DNA from: Dehalococcoidia bacterium
GTDB taxonomy: Bacteria > Chloroflexota > Dehalococcoidia > GIF9 > AB-539-J10
DNA length: 9,338 bases
Assembly: GCA_030603485.1 (NCBI GenBank)
Contig: JAUVXS010000068.1
Location: forward strand, 1 to 9,338
Direction of reading: 5' to 3'
Position numbers and translations under genes: made by a program. Below the pieces are notes generated by a model. That model was not told the origin of the DNA, made no database searches, and saw nothing but the letters and a program-made list of their open reading frames with translations. Below are positions 1 to 4,902 of the stretch, one piece after another (within the stretch, counting starts at the first letter, position 1; each line of letters opens with the position of its first letter).

Positions 1-39
1 ATAACAATAGCTACTTAATATCACTACCAATTACCCCAG

Positions 40-64
40 AAAGACCTGCCCTCACAGGTCTTTT
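40..64. terminator. Hairpin terminator, probably bidirectional
   Basis: A perfect 9-bp stem, AAAGACCTG (40-48) with CAGGTCTTT (55-63), surrounds a 6-nt loop. On the plus strand it is followed by TTTT, giving a compact intrinsic terminator for a gene arriving from the left. On the minus strand it lies 15 nt beyond the stop of the ribbon-helix-helix gene and ends in only TTT, so termination that way would be weaker. The stem and loop are seen directly; the function is inferred. Confidence 0.75.
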
Positions 65-66
65 CC

Positions 67-86
67 ATTTAACCTTATTTAACCTT
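67..86. repeat. Perfect tandem 10-bp duplication
   Basis: ATTTAACCTT occurs twice back to back (67-76 and 77-86). The second copy contains the stop codon of the small minus-strand gene (79-81). It looks like a slippage duplication between the gene end and the terminator. No function is evident. Confidence 0.6.
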
Positions 87-234
87 CCTTTTCGTCTCTC
101 TCAATCTTCTCCTCTATTGCCTCCTCAATCCACCTGCCAAGCGTCTTTCCCGCATCTTTAGCCTTTTGGTGAGCCTTGGACACAATGCTCGTCTTCATCT
201 TGATACTTTTTGATTGCCTGACTTCTTCATTCAT
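79..234 (-). CDS. Small ribbon-helix-helix (CopG/Arc-like) protein, 51 aa
   Basis: A short basic-then-acidic protein whose layout fits a ribbon-helix-helix DNA-binding domain. A strand-like segment with alternating polar residues (SIKMKTSIV, about residues 10-18) is followed by helix A (SKAHQKAKDAGK) and helix B (LGRWIEEAIEEKIER). Such domains dimerise through the strand and act as repressors or antitoxins. I chose the ATG at 234 because AAGGTG lies 5 nt upstream. A longer frame starting with GTG at 264 would overlap the predicted -10 box and so could not be translated from that promoter. No toxin-like partner lies next to it inside the window: downstream is a terminator, upstream a gene-poor stretch. 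It may regulate itself, or its partner may be beyond the left edge. The fold is inferred from sequence pattern only. Confidence 0.65.
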   Translation of the reverse strand: MNEEVRQSKSIKMKTSIVSKAHQKAKDAGKTLGRWIEEAIEEKIERDEKEG

Positions 235-254
235 TAACGCACCTTGGTATAAGC

Positions 255-283
255 ACACTACCACTGAATATCACTTTTGTCAA
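255..283 (-). promoter_or_regulatory. Sigma-70-type promoter for the ribbon-helix-helix gene
   Basis: On the minus strand a consensus -35 box TTGACA (283-278) is separated by exactly 17 nt from TAGTGT (260-255), a weak -10 box. The predicted transcript would start near 248, leaving a leader of about 14 nt before the ATG at 234 with AAGGTG inside it. The perfect -35 and ideal spacing support it; the -10 box matches only three of six positions. Confidence 0.5.
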
Positions 284-688
284 GGGGTTATGCAAAAATA
301 TTTACGCCCGTTGCCATTTTAAGGCGGGATGCCACTTGCCCGATTACGGCTGAGGCCCCACACGGGAGGGGGGGAGGTGTTATTTAAACCAGTGTTATGG
401 AAACCACTGGCACCCCAGTTTCCCCTGGCAGAGCCCGCCTGATTTTTCCCTTTATCTCTTTTTCCTCAACTAGAAGCTCCTCGACAATTATCTTTTTCAG
501 ACGCTCAAAAACGGTTGCCACCAAGAGCAATCACGAATGTCTTGGTTTTGTTTTTATCCATAACCTTTTTCGCAGAATACTAATACTCTTTCCCGTTAAG
601 TGTGACCCTCGTTGTACCTCTTTAGTAATAAGCAGAGCCAACCTAGGGGAAGTCCCAACACCTAACAGGAAAGAGCCTTATTTACCCA
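265..688. other. Gene-poor stretch of 424 bases
   Basis: No intact gene is seen here. Beyond the promoter at 255-283, it contains a G-rich run on the plus strand (364-377: GGG-A-GGGGGGG-A-GG) and a truncated acyl-carrier-protein-like frame at 384-521. The 600-688 part, just downstream of the amidinotransferase stop, has no convincing stem followed by a T run. Termination of that gene is therefore unexplained or Rho-dependent. Confidence 0.6.
384..521 (-). pseudogene. Truncated acyl-carrier-protein-like fragment
   Basis: A 45-codon frame beginning at GTG (521) reads VATVFERLKKIIVEELLVEE in its first 20 residues. This closely resembles the first helix of bacterial acyl carrier proteins, which typically begin with a pattern like VFERVKKIIVEQLGV. 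A true acyl carrier protein is about 80 residues and carries a DSL motif whose serine takes the phosphopantetheine. Here the sequence loses the resemblance after about residue 23 and stops at 384, with no DSL motif. There is no ribosome binding site in front of the GTG. I read it as the 5' stump of a lost gene, but a chance amphipathic helix cannot be excluded. No fatty-acid or polyketide gene is adjacent. Confidence 0.4.
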
Positions 689-1870
689 TTAATAACCCTC
701 AATCTGGTTCGGGAAGTAATCCTCCATTTTGCCCTCTCGATAGATATCCAGTGTCGTGCAGTGCAGGACGCCGCCAAACGGGATCACCTTTTCATACGGA
801 ATAGGGACCACCTCAAACCCGAGCTTATCCAGCTGCTCGCTGTACTCTTTTTCATGCGCTTCTACACAGACTGTCTTCGAATCGATGGAAAAAGTATTCA
901 TCGGTCCTATGACAGCCCCCGGTGGGAAATCTCCTAGGGTTATGTTATCATCGCGCGAGAAGGTCGTTTCCACTGCAGGAATCAGTTGCCAGTCGTTTTT
1001 CTTGAACAACTCCCAAAACTCCGGAGTGCGCACCGGGTGATGCGTGTGGTACATCATGCATCCTGGCCGTAATGACACTAGGTTAGCGTCAATGTGCCGC
1101 GGATGATAGCTGCCCGGTACGTTGCGTGGGGGGGTAGAGTCGACCAATATATGGTGAACCCGGATACCAAGCTCAGCGAACATTCGCTTCAACCAGTCTA
1201 CCCCACTCTTGTTCGTCACGGATGAGCCCTGAATGAAAATATCCTTGCCTAAACGCATGGCATCGGCAGCGTCCCAAAGAGGCTCCTTCTCGGTCACCTG
1301 GAACTCCCAGTTATACAGCCGCTGCCTCTTCTCTTCGTCCGTCCATACGTTGTCGAAGTAGTAGTAATAGTTTCTAACGAATGACTCGTCCGTCAACCGC
1401 GGCTTGGGAGTGGTAAACCAAACAAGTTCAGGGTCCTCTTTGAAGTATTGCTCAAAGAGTGGTCGTAGGTTCAGGTACTCATAATACCGCGAGCGCTGCG
1501 ACGCCGCGGACTCAATGAGGTATTTACCATGACACAGAAACACATCCCGGGGGTTGTTGATGCCATAGCAGTTCAGTTGCGTCCAATCCGGCGTCGAAAC
1601 TGGTTTATTAAACATGCAAGGATGAACCACTACCCGGTCGACCTTCACTCCCCGTTGCTCAAGTACCGACACGAAATAGTCCATTTGTTTGTTGGCCGCA
1701 TCCACCAACTCCTGTGGAAATGGCCCGTACGACCCCAGCGGAAAGCCACCTTCCGGTTTATTATAGCGCCAGCCCGGCTCCAGAGCTGTCATGTTCGTTC
1801 CTTCTGGCCTTCCTACGATCACGCGTTTTAACGGGTCCCACTCGTTCCAGCAATTTACAATCTTTGGCAT
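689..1870 (-). CDS. Amidinotransferase (glycine/inosamine amidinotransferase family)
   Basis: A 393-aa full-length member of the arginine:amine amidinotransferase family. These enzymes move the amidino group of arginine to an amine acceptor through a covalent Cys intermediate, releasing ornithine. Examples are mammalian glycine amidinotransferase and the inosamine-phosphate amidinotransferases of streptomycin synthesis. The N-terminus has the family signature WNEWDPLKRVIVGRPEG (8-24). The catalytic triad is visible: Asp200 in WDAAD, His259 in RHIDA and Cys371 in GGVLHCTTLD, matching human Asp254, His303 and Cys407. No signal peptide is seen, so it is cytoplasmic. The ATG at 1870 has AAGGAGGG 8 nt upstream. 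The acceptor is unknown: the residue aligned with human Met302, beside the catalytic His, is Arg258. It is separated from the right-hand cassette by transposon relics. Confidence 0.9.
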   Translation of the reverse strand: MPKIVNCWNEWDPLKRVIVGRPEGTNMTALEPGWRYNKPEGGFPLGSYGPFPQELVDAANKQMDYFVSVLEQRGVKVDRVVVHPCMFNKPVSTPDWTQLNCYGINNPRDVFLCHGKYLIESAASQRSRYYEYLNLRPLFEQYFKEDPELVWFTTPKPRLTDESFVRNYYYYFDNVWTDEEKRQRLYNWEFQVTEKEPLWDAADAMRLGKDIFIQGSSVTNKSGVDWLKRMFAELGIRVHHILVDSTPPRNVPGSYHPRHIDANLVSLRPGCMMYHTHHPVRTPEFWELFKKNDWQLIPAVETTFSRDDNITLGDFPPGAVIGPMNTFSIDSKTVCVEAHEKEYSEQLDKLGFEVVPIPYEKVIPFGGVLHCTTLDIYREGKMEDYFPNQIEGY

Positions 1871-1926
1871 TTGGAAACCCTCCTTTTTGTTAACTTAATA
1901 AATACCTGGCTCTACTATTTCTGTTC

Positions 1927-1938
1927 TCAAATAAGCAT
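1927..1938 (-). other. Three-codon mini-ORF with Shine-Dalgarno in the amidinotransferase leader
   Basis: AAGGAGG (1947-1941) sits only 2 nt before ATG-CTT-ATT-TGA (1938-1927), ahead of the amidinotransferase start at 1870. The spacing is too short for efficient initiation. It may therefore be the leftover start region of a gene removed during transposon activity rather than a working leader peptide. What is seen is only the motif; any role is speculation. Confidence 0.2.
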
Positions 1939-1972
1939 CGCCTCCTTGTTGGCAGTAGTAAAAAGTCAACCA

Positions 1973-1992
1973 CCCCCAGCTAAAGCAGGGGG
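1973..1992 (-). mobile_element. IS200/IS605-type right-end hairpin (decayed)
   Basis: CCCCCAGC (1973-1980), loop TAAA and GCAGGGGG (1985-1992) form an imperfect stem with one A:A mismatch. The pattern CCCCC-x-GC-TAAA-GC-x-GGGGG is the classic subterminal hairpin at the tnpB-side end of IS200/IS605-family elements. There it is the TnpA recognition structure and the 3' part of the TnpB guide RNA scaffold. The tnpB stop codon (1980-1982) lies inside it. The mismatch, where intact copies usually pair, suggests decay. Confidence 0.65.
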
Positions 1993-2099
1993 CTTGTCCC
2001 TACCCTCATCCCCAGTGGAGAGGGCGAGACGATAGGCAAGTTGACAGTTGCCTTTTGAGCTATATTGATAGCTCCAACAAGGTCTGCGTTGAGCCGGGC
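1980..2099 (-). pseudogene. tnpB: C-terminal remnant of TnpB (IS200/IS605 family)
   Basis: The last 39 codons of a tnpB-like gene remain in frame, beginning ARLNADLVGAINIAQKA and ending at TAG inside the right-end hairpin. The NADLVGAINI segment matches the conserved third RuvC motif region of TnpB nucleases, whose Asp (here Asp6 of the remnant) is catalytic. The zinc-finger region and everything upstream, including the other two catalytic acids, are gone: the frame runs directly into IS3 orfA sequence. Intact TnpB is about 350-450 residues, so this is a dead fragment. It shows that an RNA-guided nuclease element once lay here in the same orientation as the neighbouring genes. Confidence 0.7.
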
Positions 2100-2172
2100 T
2101 GCTTTCACCGCTCAAGAGGTCATGGATAACTTGACTCTTGAACTCGATACTGAAACGTCTTTGGTTCCTCAT
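2089..2172 (-). pseudogene. Truncated IS3-family transposase OrfA, 28 codons
   Basis: From ATG at 2172, with AAAGGA upstream, the frame encodes MRNQRRFSIEFKSQVIHDLL followed by SGESSPAQ. This is the usual start of an IS3-family OrfA helix-turn-helix protein, which typically continues SGESxPAQLCRRYxI. After SPAQ the frame enters the tnpB remnant and the similarity stops. OrfA is normally about 90-110 residues and is followed by OrfB with the DDE nuclease; neither remains. The 12-nt stretch at the join fits both parents, so the exact breakpoint cannot be placed. Confidence 0.65.
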
Positions 2173-2255
2173 GGCAAAGTCCTTTCCGTCCCTATTACAG
2201 GGCACTTGACCATGCCAAACCTTCCTAACCCAATGTGTCCAGCCTCAGGGGTTCA
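2089..2255 (-). mobile_element. Left-end relic of an IS3-family insertion sequence
   Basis: Upstream of the truncated orfA, the minus strand at 2255 reads TGAACCCCTGAGGCTGGACA. This looks like an IS3-family terminal inverted repeat: it begins with TG, and similar elements start TGAACC and carry GGACA about 17 nt in. Only this end survives. No matching right-hand repeat with CA at the end is seen in the window, so the element was cut by the event that joined it to the IS605-type remnant. Confidence 0.5.
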
Positions 2256-2320
2256 CTCCAAAAGTGGAGAGGTAATATTGATTCAGTTACACTAAGAAAG
2301 TAATAACAAACGCTAGATAC

Positions 2321-3151
2321 TTACTGAGAGTGTAGCTTCCAAGCATGATCTACATCGTCAGGTCTTTCATACCAACAAATTCGGCGTCCTACCTTTGCTC
2401 GTAACTTCCATCTATACGTCTTTGGCTCAACTACCAAGCGGCGCTGGAACTCTTTTATACGAGACAGGATAAGGCTCTCTCGAGAATCATCTAGCAGCAG
2501 TTCTGGCAATATATCTCGCATCTTTTCTAGGTTATCGTTCACAGTGGTGAACAGGCCCCAATCCGTAGAGCATAGTTCCGCCAAACATCGCATATTCAGC
2601 TTGTACGCTTTGTCCTCATCTGTAAGTTCATGGTCAAAGAGCAGCATCGCCACATCGTTAAGATCTTTGTAATTTATCTCAGCTATTTGGAGCTTTGTCA
2701 GTATTAGTTCAGCAGCAGGAATTGTAAATTCTTCCACTTCTAGTCGTCGTCCCAGATCGAGTTTATGTGACATATGTAACTGATCGAGAAATACGTCGAG
2801 GTCGTAGGTACTATCTGCAGCACTGTAAAGTAGACGTCTATCGCCATGGAGAGCGTTAAACCGGCACTCCGGCTTATAACCGCGGTCCGTTAACATCTTC
2901 TGCAGTATAGGCGAATGCTTGCTATGCGCAACGAGATCCAGATCAGGATAGTGCCGACTTAGAACTACTCGCGCCTCGTTGGAGGCTCGCATCCATATTG
3001 CTACACCACCAGTTAGGCGAAGTGGGATTCCTTTTCGTGCTGCCTTTTCAATAAGATAGCGGCCCTCCTCAGCTAGATTTACTCCCGAACTTGTAATGCA
3101 AGACTGATCACGAGATTCTATCAAACCATTATCCTCGTAGAAGTTGGACAT
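2321..3151 (-). CDS. Nucleotidyltransferase-fold protein (AbiEii-like)
   Basis: A 276-aa protein with the hallmarks of the minimal/AbiEii-type nucleotidyltransferase fold. LTGGVAI (46-52) supplies the glycine pair, DLDL (Asp70, Asp72) the metal-binding acids, and DLDVFLD (117-123) a third acid. It is followed by the helical stretch PAAELILTKLQIAEINYKDL (145-164) around Lys153, typical of AbiEii-like proteins. The C-terminal part (about 240-268: EPKTYRWKLRAKVG, then ICWYERPDDV) recalls a family of uncharacterised actinobacterial and chloroflexotal proteins. Such enzymes transfer a nucleotidyl group to RNA, protein or small molecules; the target here is unknown. The ATG at 3151 lies inside the upstream phosphoesterase gene (23-nt overlap), with AAGGGAGA about 11-12 nt upstream. 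The two are presumably translationally coupled. No membrane segment or signal peptide is present. Confidence 0.75.
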   Translation of the reverse strand: MSNFYEDNGLIESRDQSCITSSGVNLAEEGRYLIEKAARKGIPLRLTGGVAIWMRASNEARVVLSRHYPDLDLVAHSKHSPILQKMLTDRGYKPECRFNALHGDRRLLYSAADSTYDLDVFLDQLHMSHKLDLGRRLEVEEFTIPAAELILTKLQIAEINYKDLNDVAMLLFDHELTDEDKAYKLNMRCLAELCSTDWGLFTTVNDNLEKMRDILPELLLDDSRESLILSRIKEFQRRLVVEPKTYRWKLRAKVGRRICWYERPDDVDHAWKLHSQ

Positions 3152-4085
3152 TACTTAACTTGTCTCCCTTTAGTCTCACCAGGCAGCCATGAAGGATTCC
3201 ATCGCTGTATGCGCTACCTGGATTAACACAAGTAGTGCGACCTATCTTCATCAACCCACGTGATTCGTGAATGTGTCCGTGTAAGGCCACCAGTGGCTGC
3301 ACTTCCTCGATCAGTGTTCGCACTGTGTGGCTACCGACAGGTATCATCTTGGGTTCGCCAGCGAATGCTACGGTTGAGAAGTCGGCCCGTAACTCAGGCG
3401 CATCGTCAAGGCTAGTTCTATAAGGTGGCGAGTGGAGATTGAAGATCGTTGGTATTCCCTGTTGCAATTGATCCACAAGTGGGCGCAGCTTTGCCAATAA
3501 TTCTTCCTCTGAACACTCGTGTGGACTATTCCACGGTGTTGGCGGTGTCCAACTGCATGACAGGACCTGGTATGGGCCAATCGAGACTATTTTCATATCG
3601 GGGTTGATAACGTAGGGGTTAGTATTCAGGATATCATCCACGTACAAACTGTCATCATTGCCAGCCATTACAAAGCACGGCACGCCCTGTGGTTCCAATC
3701 GCTCTTCAGCGATTGCGAGCCACCGCGTCAGTTGTTCGTTAATCAATTCTTTGAAAAGCCCGTCAAGATATTCAGGTTCTTCCTTCAACCGTGATACACA
3801 ATCTGAATCGCAGATATGGGGATACAACCCGTTGAAACGTATACGTTTCTCAGCATCGGGTAATTCTTCTTTCGCCAGGCGCGATCGCTGCCCCAAAAAC
3901 TCCATCTCATAGTAGCCATTGTCGTTACGCACTATAGGAACAATAGCCTTACCAGTAAGATCACCACCCATTATTAGTGCCTGTGCTTGATAGACCTTGG
4001 CGGCATTAACGAACTTTAACCAACATCTCTCCGAACCATGTAGGTCACTGCTGAAGAAGATTGTAAAATCCCTATTCATCTGCAT
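3129..4085 (-). CDS. Calcineurin-like metallophosphoesterase
   Basis: A 318-aa binuclear metallophosphoesterase with the motifs in order: SDLHGS (Asp14, His16), GGDLTG (Asp42), GND (Asn143, with Asp144 where most members have His), HSPP (His218) and GHIH (His271, His273), then NPGSAYSDG near the C-terminus. All expected metal ligands are present. The substitution of GNH by GND removes the usual catalytic His of the third motif, as in some nucleotidase or RNA-ligand-processing relatives, so the leaving-group protonation may differ. The gap between motifs II and III (43-142) is about 100 residues and contains several Cys (92, 96, 137). It is likely cytoplasmic. The start at 4085 lacks a strong Shine-Dalgarno, and the ATG at 4079 is an alternative. 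Its 3' end overlaps the nucleotidyltransferase gene by 23 nt, so the two form a pair. Confidence 0.85.
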   Translation of the reverse strand: MQMNRDFTIFFSSDLHGSERCWLKFVNAAKVYQAQALIMGGDLTGKAIVPIVRNDNGYYEMEFLGQRSRLAKEELPDAEKRIRFNGLYPHICDSDCVSRLKEEPEYLDGLFKELINEQLTRWLAIAEERLEPQGVPCFVMAGNDDSLYVDDILNTNPYVINPDMKIVSIGPYQVLSCSWTPPTPWNSPHECSEEELLAKLRPLVDQLQQGIPTIFNLHSPPYRTSLDDAPELRADFSTVAFAGEPKMIPVGSHTVRTLIEEVQPLVALHGHIHESRGLMKIGRTTCVNPGSAYSDGILHGCLVRLKGDKLSNVQLLRG

Positions 4086-4156
4086 TTATTGTAACAACAA
4101 ATCCCAGCGATATCGCCAATCTAGAATTCTCGCTTTAAGCACTTCATTTTTTCTCA

Positions 4157-4900
4157 TCATGGCATCACGGTACCGCCATTCGGATCCAGCGTCTGTCCTG
4201 TGAAGAAGTCACCATCTGAGGAAGCGAGGAAGACCACTGTGCGAGCCACGTCGTCAGGTCGTCCCCAGCGCTTCAACGGGATCTGATCACGAATCTCATC
4301 AACGAACTCCGGGCCAGCCATAAACGTTTCGGTTGCGATTGGACCTGGAGATACTGTATTGACATTGATAGTAGGTGCCAGCGCCAGTGCTAACGATTTC
4401 GTCAATGTAAGGACCCCCCCTTTAGCCGCAGTATAATGAATTAATTCCGGATACCCGATGTATGCTAGTTCGGAGCCTATATTTATGATACGGCCACGTC
4501 CTTGTGCTCGCATATATGGGGCTGCTGCTTGTGCTGTAAAAAAGGGCCCTTTCAAGTGAAGGTCAAGTATTTCGTCGTATTCAGACTCAGAGATGTCTTC
4601 GAAATTTTGATAATTCCCCCCTCCAGCATTATTCACCAGAATATCAATCCGGCCGAAATGCTCCACGGTCTTCCTCACCATGTGCTTTATCTCAGTGACT
4701 TTAGATGCGTCAGCACGAATGAGCAGTGCCTTTCTCCCGACATCGTGAATGGCTTGGGCAACCTCCTTAGCAGCCTTCTCGGAATTGAAGAAATTAACCG
4801 CGACGTCAGCTCCTTCTTCGGCAAGTGCTATTGCGATCGCGCGTCCTATACCACGGCTTGAACCGGTTACAAGAGCTACCATTCCATCAACTCTACCCAT
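4157..4900 (-). CDS. Short-chain dehydrogenase/reductase (FabG-like SDR)
   Basis: A 247-aa classical SDR, a cytoplasmic NAD(P)-dependent oxidoreductase. Numbered from ATG 4900, it has the cofactor loop TGSSRGIG (12-19), NNAG (90-93), catalytic Ser143 and the YTAAK pair Tyr156 and Lys160, then the SPGPI segment. The position usually held by the tetrad Asn (V-N-L-x-G) is His115 in LHLKG, a variant seen in other SDRs. Arg17 in the loop and Asn36 after the second strand leave NADP versus NAD open. The ATG at 4900 is preferred over a TTG at 4906 because GAAGGAG lies 8 nt before the ATG but only 2 nt before the TTG. It starts 2 nt after the stop of the glycosidase gene, implying coupled translation and a shared pathway. 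Substrate unknown; probably a sugar, lactone or hydroxy acid from the neighbouring glycosidase. Confidence 0.9.
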   Translation of the reverse strand: MGRVDGMVALVTGSSRGIGRAIAIALAEEGADVAVNFFNSEKAAKEVAQAIHDVGRKALLIRADASKVTEIKHMVRKTVEHFGRIDILVNNAGGGNYQNFEDISESEYDEILDLHLKGPFFTAQAAAPYMRAQGRGRIINIGSELAYIGYPELIHYTAAKGGVLTLTKSLALALAPTINVNTVSPGPIATETFMAGPEFVDEIRDQIPLKRWGRPDDVARTVVFLASSDGDFFTGQTLDPNGGTVMP

Positions 4901-4902
4901 GT

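Noticed and set aside
500..556. Minus-strand peptide MDKNKTKTFVIALGGN, resembling the start of carbamate kinase
   Set aside because: It stops after 18 codons, no later part of carbamate kinase is found in any frame, and it overlaps the better acyl-carrier-protein match. Probably coincidence.
397..804. 135-codon plus-strand frame
   Set aside because: It has no recognisable domain, no ribosome binding site, a low-complexity Ser/Arg/Pro composition, and runs antisense into the well-supported amidinotransferase.
1966..2205. Single 79-codon hypothetical protein on the minus strand
   Set aside because: The frame is a chimera: its first part is IS3 OrfA and the rest is out-of-frame tnpB and right-end hairpin sequence. 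It is described as two relics instead.
2256..2269. CTCCA-AAAG-TGGAG hairpin beside the IS3 end, considered as a terminator
   Set aside because: The stem is only 5 bp and no T run follows on either strand.
2065..2295. 76-codon plus-strand frame
   Set aside because: It is the antisense shadow of the IS3 relic and has no family features.
4107..4116. Perfect palindrome GCGATATCGC between the SDR and phosphoesterase genes
   Set aside because: Ten bases is too short to call an operator, and there is no second copy or T run to make it a terminator.
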